A stretch of DNA of 64,000 nt from Rhizobium sp. L51/94. GTDB lineage: Bacteria; Pseudomonadota; Alphaproteobacteria; Rhizobiales; Rhizobiaceae. Under the pieces are notes generated by a model that was not told the origin of the DNA, searched no databases, and worked only from the letters and a program-made list of their open reading frames with translations. The DNA is taken from positions 1,178,001 through 1,242,000 of the forward strand of contig NZ_CP072142.1 in assembly GCF_019355555.1 (NCBI RefSeq), written 5' to 3'. Both the position numbers and the translations under genes were made by a program. Shown here piece by piece: positions 37,088 to 45,842 of the stretch (the first letter of the stretch is position 1; each line of letters opens with the position of its first letter).

Positions 37088-39043
37088 ATGTTGGAATCCA
37101 CCCACTCTACGCGTCGCCAGGCCCTGAAATTCCTCGCTAGCGTCCCCATGCTGCCACTCGGCGCTTCGGCCGCCAGCTCGCTTCTCGCTCTCGGCGCGGC
37201 GCGTGATGCCGCCGCCGCGCCGTCAAACTTTGTCTCGGCAACGTTCAGCTCGATGGCCGCGCCCTCTTTGGCGGATCCGGCGGCCATGGCGACCACGACC
37301 GTTGCTTCGCAGCTGACGGTGACGCTCGAAGACGGAAATACGCAGGCGTTCAAGCTGTCCTATCAGCCCTTCTTCATGACGGGTGACATGGTGCCGGACG
37401 GCAAGGGCGGGGAAATCCTGGCCGGCGGCTACTACGATATCCACAACAAGCCGATCATCGACACTTCGGTACCGGGCAGGGAGCGCCAGTTTTTCTCCGA
37501 CTGTCCAGACGGGACTTCGCTGCTGGCACCGATCGCCGGCGCGAAGGTCGATGGCGTCAAGGGCAATACTGTATTCGCCGTCGTCCAGTTCGAGTACATG
37601 TCGCGCGACCAGAAAGGCGACGACACCTATGGCCGCATGCCCTCGCCAATCGCCGTCCTGACACTCGATCAGGATCCGGGCACCGGCAAGCTCGGCCTGG
37701 TCAAGTACCACAACGTCGACACCGCTCAGGCGCATGGTCTTTGGATCACCTGCGGCGCCAGCCTCTCGCCTTGGAACACCCATCTGTCGAGCGAGGAATA
37801 CGAGCCCGACGCCTTCGCGGCCTCATCGAACAAGCAGCTCCTGGCCTATAGCAAAAATCTGTTTGGAGACGAGAAGGCTGCAAATCCCTATCATTACGGT
37901 CACCTGCCTGAAGTCAGGGTCAATGCCGACGGAAGCGGCACGCTGACCAAGCACTACTGCATTGGTCGCATCTCGCACGAACTGGTGCAGGTGATGCCTG
38001 ACCGTCGCACGCTGTTGATGGGCGACGATGCGACCAATGGCGGCCTGTTCATGTTCGTCGCCGACAGGGAAGCGGACCTTTCCGGCGGGACGCTCTACGT
38101 TGCCAAGCTCGGCGGCACCCTGTCCACCGACACAGCAGCACCGGCCGACACGATCACCTGGATTAAGCTCGGCCATGCCACCAGCGCGGAGATCGAGAAA
38201 CTCGCCGACACGGTGAAGCCTGAGGCCATCATGGAGATCGCCAAGGAGGATCCCAAAGATTTGCGCTACGCGCGCATCGCCATGAGTGGATCCTTCCATT
38301 GGGTGAAGCTCGCGCCAGGCATGGAAAAGGCCGCGGCCTTCCTGGAAACACACCGCTATGCAGCGCTTATGGGCGGCAGCATGGCCTTTACAAAAATGGA
38401 AGGCACCACCGTCAACGCGAAGGACAAGTTTGCCTACTCGGCGATTTCCTACATCAAGGACTCGATGGTCAAGGGCGGCAAGGGGTGGTACCAAACGTCA
38501 GGCATCGGTTTCGACAAGCCTCTCGAGGCAGGCGGTATTCTCGCGCACTCCATGGGTGGTGCCCAGAAGGACAGCGGCGGAGAGGCGATCGCCAGCGAAT
38601 GGGTGCCGTTTGAGACCCGATTTGTCCTGACGGGCGAGGATATCGCTACCGACGAACTTGGCAACACTGCCAATCCCGACAAGATCGGCAATCCGGATAA
38701 CATCAAGTTCTCCGAGCGCCTGCGCACCCTGTTCGTCGGCGAGGACAGCGGCATGCATGTCAACAACTTCCTGTGGGCCTACAATGTCGACAACAGGCAG
38801 CTGTCGCGCATCATGTCGATGCCGGCCGGCGCGGAATCGACGGGCCTCCACGCGGTCGACGAACTCAATGGCTGGACCTATGTGATGAGCAACTTTCAGC
38901 ACCCGGGCGACTGGGAGAAGCTCCACGCCAAAGTGAAGGATAGCCTCGATCCGCTGGTTCGCGCCAACTACAAGGACCGCTTCGGCGCGGCCGTCGGCTA
39001 TCTTACGGCGGATGCGACCGGCATCAAGCTCGGGAAAGCCTGA
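37088..39043 (+). CDS. PhoX-type secreted phosphatase (DUF839)
   Basis: A 651-aa protein with a twin-arginine signal (STRRQALKFLAS, then hydrophobic and AAAAP) and a DUF839/PhoX beta-propeller. Segments HGLWITCGASLSPWNTHLSS and MGDDATNGGLFMFV are typical of the propeller and metal-binding region. PhoX enzymes are Ca/Fe-dependent periplasmic alkaline phosphatases exported folded by Tat. The ATG follows ACGGAGGGTATCAA. No pho regulon genes lie beside it, so induction by phosphate starvation is likely but not shown. Confidence 0.83.
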   Translation: MLESTHSTRRQALKFLASVPMLPLGASAASSLLALGAARDAAAAPSNFVSATFSSMAAPSLADPAAMATTTVASQLTVTLEDGNTQAFKLSYQPFFMTGDMVPDGKGGEILAGGYYDIHNKPIIDTSVPGRERQFFSDCPDGTSLLAPIAGAKVDGVKGNTVFAVVQFEYMSRDQKGDDTYGRMPSPIAVLTLDQDPGTGKLGLVKYHNVDTAQAHGLWITCGASLSPWNTHLSSEEYEPDAFAASSNKQLLAYSKNLFGDEKAANPYHYGHLPEVRVNADGSGTLTKHYCIGRISHELVQVMPDRRTLLMGDDATNGGLFMFVADREADLSGGTLYVAKLGGTLSTDTAAPADTITWIKLGHATSAEIEKLADTVKPEAIMEIAKEDPKDLRYARIAMSGSFHWVKLAPGMEKAAAFLETHRYAALMGGSMAFTKMEGTTVNAKDKFAYSAISYIKDSMVKGGKGWYQTSGIGFDKPLEAGGILAHSMGGAQKDSGGEAIASEWVPFETRFVLTGEDIATDELGNTANPDKIGNPDNIKFSERLRTLFVGEDSGMHVNNFLWAYNVDNRQLSRIMSMPAGAESTGLHAVDELNGWTYVMSNFQHPGDWEKLHAKVKDSLDPLVRANYKDRFGAAVGYLTADATGIKLGKA

Positions 39044-39479
39044 TGCGGCCAGCGGGCGCCGGACATTTTTGGGCGGGCGGCGCTGTGACGGCGCAGCCGA
39101 TCGTCGGCAAAACCGAGCGGCCTTGAATGCCTGAGCAATCACGGGCTTTCGGCGGTTCAGCCCAATATTTGGGCCTGGGGCAAGACCGGCGGTGGTGGTC
39201 ATCGATTGCGCCTCTTGCAGAGACCGCACACCCTTGCCGTTTTTCTCAAGACAACCTGTGGACGGGAAGGAGCCCTTCTGGCGCCTCTCTCGTTGCTTCT
39301 CAACTTGGCACGGGACGCCCTTTCCTAAGAGAGACAACCGACAGGCCGACCTTGGTCCCCATCCGCTCGCAGATCGCCTTCCGTTTGCCGGGCTGATTTC
39401 CCGACGAGACCTCGCTGGCTGAGACAGGGATTAAGTCCGATTTTAGAGAGCCAGGCCAATCACAATTCAAGGGAATTCT
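39044..39479. other. No supported gene
   Basis: Only short frames without motifs. No terminator with a T-run was seen after the phosphatase. Confidence 0.35.
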
Positions 39480-39767
39480 ATGACGCCGGGTTCGCAGAAA
39501 GCGTTATCCGCTTGGCGGCCATTGCGCGAGGAATTTTGGCGCTCGGATTCGATTCTGTTCCCGTGGATGTTCTTCGGAGATGACTATCCCCTCCTGTCGC
39601 ATTACATGGCCTCGGTCCTTGGTGCGCCTGTCCTGACCGACGGGATCATTGGAGGTGAAGCTCCTCGCAAACTCGTAGATTGCTGGAAAAATGCTGAATA
39701 TTGCCGCCTATGCGGGCCTGTTCTCAACGGCATTCATTGCTGCCACCATCTTCCCATTGCAGTCTGA
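39480..39767 (+). CDS. Hypothetical small ORF overlapping the YqaA-like gene
   Basis: A 95-codon frame with AAGGGA six bases before its ATG. The first 65 residues (RPLREEFWRSDSILFPWMF) are plausible protein, but the rest overlaps the YqaA-like gene in another frame. No family recognised. It may be a real small gene or the degraded start of something larger. Confidence 0.25.
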   Translation: MTPGSQKALSAWRPLREEFWRSDSILFPWMFFGDDYPLLSHYMASVLGAPVLTDGIIGGEAPRKLVDCWKNAEYCRLCGPVLNGIHCCHHLPIAV

Positions 39768-40131
39768 AGCTGTTCTGGTCGGCATGCTCCTTTCGACAAA
39801 ATTTTCGGTCGTGGGCGTGGTTATCGTTGCATCTGTTGGCAACACTCTCGGAGCCATGGCGAACTGGTTTCTTGGGCGGTGGATAGAGCGCTTTAGAGAG
39901 TATCGCTGGTTCCCGTTGAGCGACAAGGGATTGGAACGCTCGATAAAATGGTATCGGCGATACGGCAAATGGTCGCTTTTACTGTCATGGATGCCAATCG
40001 TCGGCGATGGCCTCACCGTTATCGCTGGTGTTCTTCGGGAGCCACTTCTTACATTCACAATCCTTGTTGCCATCGCGAAAACCGGGCGTTACGTCGTGCT
40101 TGCGCTCGCTACCCTTCACCTGATTGGTTGA
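39691..40131 (+). CDS. YqaA/DedA-like membrane protein
   Basis: A 146-aa inner-membrane protein with three or four hydrophobic segments and the pattern FPLQSEAVLVGML, GNTLGAMANWFLGRW and WMPIVGDGLTVIAGVLR, typical of the YqaA branch of SNARE-associated/DedA (VTT) proteins. Relatives act in membrane homeostasis or lipid-carrier flipping. The exact role here is unknown. It stands alone. Confidence 0.8.
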   Translation: MLNIAAYAGLFSTAFIAATIFPLQSEAVLVGMLLSTKFSVVGVVIVASVGNTLGAMANWFLGRWIERFREYRWFPLSDKGLERSIKWYRRYGKWSLLLSWMPIVGDGLTVIAGVLREPLLTFTILVAIAKTGRYVVLALATLHLIG

Positions 40132-40641
40132 AGGATGTTTTGAAGCGAGAAGAGATATCACCGACATGCTGTCTTTCGACGTCACCCAATCGAACACGGC
40201 TGATCAAAAAGCGACCGCAGCAGGCACCCAACGGAACTTCACGCGCCTGTCGCTCAACTCTTGCAAGAGAGCGCTTAGCCAAGCAGACCGTCCGCTTCGA
40301 GTAAGATGAGGGCATCGCAACGCCTTCGCCTCGACCATGCGTAGCTTTCGCTCTGCGATAGCCCCGGACAGAGACAGTCAATTTTACCCGATGAACGCAT
40401 ACACGCGATTTCAGTCAGTTTCCGGCTGACCCAACAATACGCGCCCAAAATTCTCGGCAGAGATCCTGCGGGCGCAATCCGATTGCCTCCATGACAGGCA
40501 TTGTTGAAAATTGTGGCTGGCGGGCGCGACCCCGGAATTGAAGTTCGCAGAAAGGTGAATATAAGAAGAGAGCGGCTCTTCCCTGGACGATGCGCGCCAC
40601 CGATTTCCAATTTGCGCCAAGCATTGCAGCGGAAGACGAAC
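40132..40641. other. Intergenic upstream of the KaiC-like gene
   Basis: Frames extend upstream of the kaiC-like ATG at 40642 to 40501 but read as non-coding. No recognisable RNA or mobile element. It probably carries the promoter of the kaiC-like/kinase pair. Confidence 0.4.
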
Positions 40642-42084
40642 ATGCCCAAACAGAAAAAGCCTACTTTTGTCAGTACGGGAATTACCGGGCTCGATGAGAT
40701 TTTGCGCGGCGGCCTGCCAGCGTCGAACCTTTATATGCTGCAGGGAGCGCCGGGATCGGGTAAAACGACAGCCGCTCTGCAATTTTTGCGTGCAGGTGTC
40801 GAGGCCGGCGAAAGCTGCATATACGTCACGCTCTCGCAGACCGCCGCAGAGCTTGAAGCTATCGCCATTTCGCACGGGTGGACGCTCGATGGGATCCGGG
40901 TCGAGGAACTGTCGACATCCGGTACCGTCAACGAAGCGGACGATCAGAGCATCTTCCTGACGGCCGATCTTCGTCTGGACGAAACGAGAAAAGCTATCGA
41001 AGCGGCGATCGAGGAACACAAGCCGCGCCGTCTCGTCTACGACTCCCTTCTCGAAATCAGGCTCATCACCGGCGATAGCCCCCGTTTTCGCCGCGAGTTG
41101 ATTGGCTTTAAGTCATTCCTTGCCAAACAGAACGTCGTGGCCTTGCTGCTCGATACCCAGACCGCTGGCCCCGACCGCAGTGGCGAGGAGGTCGAGGGGC
41201 TTGCTCATGGTGTGATCCGGTTTGACAAGTCGCTCGAGGAATATGGCGGTGTGCGCCGCCGCATCGAGGTCTCCAAGATGCGCGGCGTACCGATTGCCGA
41301 CGGATATCACGACATGGCTATCCGCGAAGGGGAGGGCGTCCTCGTGTTCCCTCGAATTATGTCCAGCAAGGCGTCGGAAAATCCGAAGCCGCAACTGATC
41401 AAATCCGGTGTCGCAGAGCTCGACGAAATGTTTGGGGGAGGCCAGGAGGCCGGGACCACGACACTCGTCATCGGGCAGTCGGGCACCGGCAAGTCGACGA
41501 TGTCATCCCTCTACGCCACAGCAGCGCTCGAGCGCGGTGAAAGTGTGGCGCTGTTCCTGTTCGAGGAGCGGCTGGAAACCTTCTTCCGCCGTTCCGAGGG
41601 CCTGGGTATGGAACTGAGGCAGTTCCATAAAGACGGCAAACTCATCTTGCGAGATTTCAATCCCAATGAAATCTCGCCGGGAGAGTTCGGCCAGATCGTC
41701 CAGGATGCGGTCACACAGAACAAGTCGAAGGTGGTGGTGATCGACAGCCTGACGGGATACCTAAATTCTCTGCCGCACCGCGAGAAAGCGGTGCGCGATA
41801 TCCAGTCCCTCTTGAAGTATTTGGCCCGCTCCGGTGTCCTGACCATGTTGATTGTCGCTCAACACGGCTTGATAGGCCAGAATGTTGGCATAGATGTCGA
41901 TGTCAGCTTTCTTGGCGATACCGTCCTGCTGTTGCGGATCATGGAGCATGAGGGGCGACTGCGCCGGAATATAACCGTGGTCAAGAAGCGCCACGGCCCG
42001 CATGATCTCAATGTACGTGAACTGCTGATCGAAAGCGGTAGCGTCAGCGTGGTTGCCTATAATCCGCTTCCAGATCCAAAATGA
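40642..42084 (+). CDS. KaiC-like double-domain ATPase
   Basis: A 480-aa protein with two RecA-like KaiC domains. The first has GITGLDEILRGGLP and Walker A GAPGSGKT (about residue 34). The second has GVAELDEMFGGGQEAG and Walker A GQSGTGKS (about residue 275), with VVVIDSLTGYL as a Walker B region. Outside cyanobacteria such proteins often pair with histidine kinases in stress or light signalling, not true clocks. ATG at 40642 gives the conserved TGITGLDEIL start. It is coupled by ATGA to the following kinase. No kaiA or kaiB is nearby. Confidence 0.87.
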   Translation: MPKQKKPTFVSTGITGLDEILRGGLPASNLYMLQGAPGSGKTTAALQFLRAGVEAGESCIYVTLSQTAAELEAIAISHGWTLDGIRVEELSTSGTVNEADDQSIFLTADLRLDETRKAIEAAIEEHKPRRLVYDSLLEIRLITGDSPRFRRELIGFKSFLAKQNVVALLLDTQTAGPDRSGEEVEGLAHGVIRFDKSLEEYGGVRRRIEVSKMRGVPIADGYHDMAIREGEGVLVFPRIMSSKASENPKPQLIKSGVAELDEMFGGGQEAGTTTLVIGQSGTGKSTMSSLYATAALERGESVALFLFEERLETFFRRSEGLGMELRQFHKDGKLILRDFNPNEISPGEFGQIVQDAVTQNKSKVVVIDSLTGYLNSLPHREKAVRDIQSLLKYLARSGVLTMLIVAQHGLIGQNVGIDVDVSFLGDTVLLLRIMEHEGRLRRNITVVKKRHGPHDLNVRELLIESGSVSVVAYNPLPDPK

Positions 42085-43133
42085 ATGATGTTCCAACCGA
42101 CAGCGAGCTGGACTGGGTGCTCGTCCTGGCTCCCTTTCGCAAGGATGCCGATTACATTGCAGCATTTCTTCGGGAACAGATGATCGAGGTCATGCCCGCA
42201 AAGGCCGGCGACGAGCTGGGTGAGCACCTAGCCCGTTCGCCCGGCATCATTGTCATTACCCATGAGGCGCTCAATCCAGAGGCAGTTGCGCGCATTGCGG
42301 AGCATCTTGCAGAGCAGCCCGACTGGTCGGAAGTACCCATCATCGTCCTCCTGGAACGTAGCGCGCCGATTGCACGAATCCGTGTCCAATTGCAGAATTC
42401 CTGGCCCGGAGCACGTCTCCTGTTTCACACGCGCCCAATAGCCCCGCTGGAACTTGTGAACGGGATCCAGTCAAACCTCCTGGTACGACTGCGCCAACGT
42501 CAGGTCCGAGATTCCATCGAGCGCGAAAGAGAGCTTCGTCTGGAGCTCAATCACAGGGTAAAAAACATCCTGGCAAGCGTTGGCTCGATCTTTCAGATGA
42601 CTCGACGCGGAGCCACAACCGTCGAGGACCTCGCCAGCAATTATACCGGTCGCCTTCAAGCGCTTTCCGACGTGCATACGGCCGTTTTCGAAGCCGGTGG
42701 CGAGGAGGTCGCGCTTTCCGCAGTGGTTGACCTGACTGTCTCTCCTTACAACAAGGATGGCGTGAGCCGCATAAAAGTCAGTGGGCCGGGCATCGTCGTC
42801 AGTCGCAACGCTGGAACGACGATAGCGCTGTGCCTGCATGAGCTCATCACCAACGCCATCAAATACGGTGCGCTCTCCCGACCTGAGGGGCATGTAGAGA
42901 TCGTCTGGACATTCGCAAAAGACGACAGTTCCGATTTCTCCGTGAACTGGACCGAAGTGGGCGGGCCCATGGTTCGCGAGCCGACGCGGCAGGGATACGG
43001 CACGCGATATGTGAGGTCTGCGTTGGGATCGCTGTTCGGAACGGCTCCCGAAATCGTTTTTGCTCCAGGTGGCTTCCGATGCAGCGTAAGCGGTCCGGTG
43101 AAAAGGATTTCGAGCGGCACCACAGGTTCATGA
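42081..43133 (+). CDS. HWE-family sensor histidine kinase
   Basis: A 350-aa soluble kinase. Residues 1 to about 135 look like a degenerate receiver-like domain (VLVLAPFRKDADYIAAFL, PGIIVITHEAL, VPIIVLLER) without an obvious phosphoacceptor Asp. The HWE phosphoacceptor block ELNHRVKNILASVGSI follows near residue 155, then an ATPase with HELITNAIKYGALS as the N box and GYGTRYVRSAL. It overlaps the KaiC-like gene, so they are probably one signalling unit. No response regulator is adjacent. Confidence 0.85.
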   Translation: MNDVPTDSELDWVLVLAPFRKDADYIAAFLREQMIEVMPAKAGDELGEHLARSPGIIVITHEALNPEAVARIAEHLAEQPDWSEVPIIVLLERSAPIARIRVQLQNSWPGARLLFHTRPIAPLELVNGIQSNLLVRLRQRQVRDSIERERELRLELNHRVKNILASVGSIFQMTRRGATTVEDLASNYTGRLQALSDVHTAVFEAGGEEVALSAVVDLTVSPYNKDGVSRIKVSGPGIVVSRNAGTTIALCLHELITNAIKYGALSRPEGHVEIVWTFAKDDSSDFSVNWTEVGGPMVREPTRQGYGTRYVRSALGSLFGTAPEIVFAPGGFRCSVSGPVKRISSGTTGS

Positions 43134-43316
43134 CCATTTCCGCAAGCGGCGCGTGATCGAGATTTCTCGTAATACTTTTGCAGATAGTTGTTGGCCAAGG
43201 ATCGATTTAGCCGCCTGCGCGTTCCTTTCTCTCGCGTCAAAAGGACACCGTTAAGTGGCCCTATTTTCTTTTTAGTTCCATAACCTACCTTACGCAGCTT
43301 TGACATGTAGCTAGTA
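43134..43316. other. Intergenic, no gene seen
   Basis: Short non-coding stretch between the kinase gene and the insertion-sequence remnant. Confidence 0.35.
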
Positions 43317-43647
43317 ATGCGACAGTTGAGCCAGTTAGAGATGCGACAGTCTCGCCTTTCGATGCACTGGTCAACATCAATGTTGGGAGCAAGGATGACG
43401 ACGTCCAGCCTGGTGGAGACCAGGAGCGAACGGAGTCGTCATGTCCTGTTTGATCACCATGTCGCAGAAAGAATTGCATCGCCTCGAAGTCATCCAGAAG
43501 ATCCGGGATCATCGCTTGAGTGTAGTTCAGGCGGCCGAACTGCTTGCTCTCTGTCGCAGCCAGGTCCACAGGCTGCTACAGGCTTATGACAGTGCCGGTT
43601 CGGCCGGCCTCTTGTCGAAGAAGCGATCACGATGTCCGCATACCTGA
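43317..43647 (+). mobile_element. ISNCY-like insertion sequence remnant (left end and transposase N-terminus)
   Basis: Two direct copies of ATGCGACAGT (43317-43326, 43341-43350) look like the transposase-binding end of an IS. From ATG at 43459 the frame encodes QKELHRLEVIQKIRDHRLSV, then VQAAELLALCRSQVHRLLQA, the helix-turn-helix start of ISNCY-type transposases. The frame ends after 62 codons and the catalytic DDE region is absent. It is a dead 5' fragment; no matching right end was seen in the window. Confidence 0.7.
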
Positions 43648-43942
43648 AAAGAGGCCGTCGCCGTCCTCCTCTCCATTGCTCTTGGCGGCGAAATGATCGT
43701 TGACCATGACGGAGACGTGCATCATCGCCAACACGGGATGGCGTCTGGCATTGCCCTCGGCGATGGGGGTGACGTACTTGGCCGCGATGTCGAACAGGAC
43801 TGTTGCCATTGTCCGCATCGATCACGGCGTCCAGGAAGCCGTCGACATCGATGGTGCGCGTCTGAATGTTGCACAGGGGCCGCCAGGAGGGTCTTGGACG
43901 CTATTTGCAGTCAGTTCCTTCGCGCCGCTGCCGATTTCAAAA
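43648..43942. other. No recognised gene after IS remnant
   Basis: Frames exist on both strands (43700-43945 forward, 43627-43818 reverse) with fairly protein-like composition, but I do not recognise either. Probably a fragment left by the same rearrangement that truncated the IS. Confidence 0.3.
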
Positions 43943-44141
43943 TAATCAAAAAATCGCAGATCATGTTATTTATAATCAAATTTCCACACTAATAATCGAT
44001 TTTCCATTTTTTTGTGTTTATAGCCGTAATCAATTCTCCGCAAAAACCGCACAAAATAACCGAAAATAAATGAAAGTAATCCACTCTCCACATTGACACG
44101 TGATGGTAATCGTATTTCCATATCTTTAATTGATTTCCTAC
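43943..44141 (+). repeat. Array of six or seven 15-bp direct repeats upstream of the Fic gene
   Basis: Units follow TAATCnnnTYTCCRY. Clear copies start at 43973, 43993, 44027, 44077 and 44107. A sixth, one base shorter, starts at 44127. A half-matching copy starts at 43943. Start-to-start distances are 30, 20, 34, 50, 30 and 20 bp, mostly whole helical turns, so bound proteins would face the same side. TTGACA at 44093-44098, a possible -35 element, lies between copies 4 and 5. The last copy ends next to the CGGAG ribosome-binding site. Most likely a multi-site operator. Confidence 0.7.
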
Positions 44142-44153
44142 ACGGAGCCAATC

Positions 44154-45710
44154 ATGACGTTCCGACCATTCCCCCGCATATTTCAGGAACGTTTGGTGCC
44201 GGCACGCGCCACCCTTGTCGGCTGGAGCGCTCTGATAACCGAATTTTCGGTAAAGGCTCCCTTGAAAACACCAACAGCCATTTCAGACGTCACCCTCAGG
44301 GATACCAAACGAGAGATGGACGGCTGGAAAATCTACGATGCACGCTATGCGCCCGCCAATACCCTCGCTGGTCACCTGACGTTCGCCCTACGTTACGAAG
44401 GCGTCGACTTGCTGATTCTCAAGCGTCTCCTTACCGCGGCACCAAAACGTGAAATCGAGGAATTGGTGCTCAGCGAACCGACGGGGGCGATGGCCCGCCG
44501 CGTCTGGTTTTTCTATGAATGGCTGACAGATGAAAAACTAAATGTTCCAGATGCCGGTCGCGGCAACTACGTCGATGCCATCGATCCGGCCGCGTATTTT
44601 ACATCTCTGCCGGCCAATTCGACCCGCCACCGCGTGAGGAACAACTTGTTAGGCAACCGCGAGTTCTGCCCGATGGTAAGAAGGACGCCTACACTTGACA
44701 ATGCTGTCGGCAGCCATTGGGACGTGCAGACAAAAGACCTGATCGGCGGAGTCAGCACAGGCGTTATCGCGCGCGCGGCCAGCTTCATGTTACTTGCTGA
44801 CACACAGGCCTCCTATCAAATCGAAGGTGAACGCCCGCCCCGAAATCGGCTTGAACGATGGATGAGAGCCGTTTCCCAAGCTGGCAAATACCCACTTTCC
44901 GTAGATGAACTTGAGCGCCTGCAAACCATCGTTATCGAAGAAGACCGCTTTATAAAACAAGGCCTGCGTGACGAAGATGGATTTGTTGGTGTACGAGACC
45001 GAGAAAACAATCCACTGCCAGAATTCGTGTCAGCCCGACATGAAGACGTTAAAGCTCTTATTGAAGGCATAATCGATGCTGGGCAGAGAATGGCGGAAAG
45101 CGGAGTAGACGCCGTTGTGCAAGCGACTATTGTGGCGTTCGGCTTCGTCGCAGTGCATCCGTTCGTTGATGGGAACGGACGACTACACCGCTATCTGATA
45201 CACCATGTACTTGCCGAACGCGGCTTCACGCCGGCAGGATTGATATTCCCAGTCTCAACTGTTCTGCTCGATCGCGAAGCCGACTACGCAGCGCACCTAC
45301 GCAACTTCACCGGACCCCTTCTACCGTATATCGAGTGGGTGCCGACTGCGCAGCAGAACGTTTCCGTCCTGAACGACACCGCCGATCTTTATCGCTACGG
45401 CGATTATACATCCCTGTCGGAATTCTTATACGCGTGCGTCATCAGGACAATCGAAGAAGACCTTCCCAAAGAAATTGCATATTTGGCTTCCTACGACGAG
45501 GCGAAACAAAGAATACAGGACCTGCTGGAAATGCCAGATTCGATGATTGGCTCGCTTATTACGTTCGTTAGCCAGAACAACGGTCAACTCTCCCAAAAGC
45601 GAAGAAATAGGGAATTCGTGAAGCTGACGGACAAAGAAGTGGCCAACATCGAGCAGATCATTGCCGATGCGTTCGAGCCGGAAGATCACGAGAGCACACA
45701 AAATCACTGA
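44154..45710 (+). CDS. Fic-domain protein (AMPylation-type)
   Basis: A 518-aa protein with the Fic core HPFVDGNGRLHR (His near residue 335), able to transfer AMP to hydroxyl side chains of target proteins. An inhibitory helix motif [S/T]xxxE[G/N] is seen as SYQIEGE near residue 220, before the core, which is the class II arrangement. The C-terminus (LITFVSQNNGQLSQKRRNRE) may be a winged-helix-like domain, as in many long Fic proteins. ATG at 44154 follows CACGGAGCCAATC. Unlike toxin-antitoxin Fic pairs, no separate antitoxin gene is adjacent. GC content is lower than that of the neighbours, hinting at transfer. Confidence 0.85.
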   Translation: MTFRPFPRIFQERLVPARATLVGWSALITEFSVKAPLKTPTAISDVTLRDTKREMDGWKIYDARYAPANTLAGHLTFALRYEGVDLLILKRLLTAAPKREIEELVLSEPTGAMARRVWFFYEWLTDEKLNVPDAGRGNYVDAIDPAAYFTSLPANSTRHRVRNNLLGNREFCPMVRRTPTLDNAVGSHWDVQTKDLIGGVSTGVIARAASFMLLADTQASYQIEGERPPRNRLERWMRAVSQAGKYPLSVDELERLQTIVIEEDRFIKQGLRDEDGFVGVRDRENNPLPEFVSARHEDVKALIEGIIDAGQRMAESGVDAVVQATIVAFGFVAVHPFVDGNGRLHRYLIHHVLAERGFTPAGLIFPVSTVLLDREADYAAHLRNFTGPLLPYIEWVPTAQQNVSVLNDTADLYRYGDYTSLSEFLYACVIRTIEEDLPKEIAYLASYDEAKQRIQDLLEMPDSMIGSLITFVSQNNGQLSQKRRNREFVKLTDKEVANIEQIIADAFEPEDHESTQNH

Positions 45711-45842
45711 GAACCCGCTGGCCGGTGATCGTACTCAGGACTCGTACACCACACCGCCGTCCAACATGTTCACGGGTAGAGTCGAAGGAAATTCGCAAAT
45801 ATAGTCGGCGCGCCTGAGGCCTCTCGGAAAACCTCCCTGATA

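Noticed and set aside
40642..43133. True circadian clock locus
   Set aside because: No kaiA or kaiB is present; isolated KaiC-like proteins with kinases are common in non-photosynthetic bacteria.
43973..44141. CRISPR-like interpretation of the repeat array
   Set aside because: Repeats are only 15 bp, spacers vary from 5 to 35 bp and have no common length, and no cas genes are present.
44154..45842. Fic-type toxin-antitoxin pair
   Set aside because: No small antitoxin gene flanks the Fic gene; the inhibitory motif is within the protein itself.
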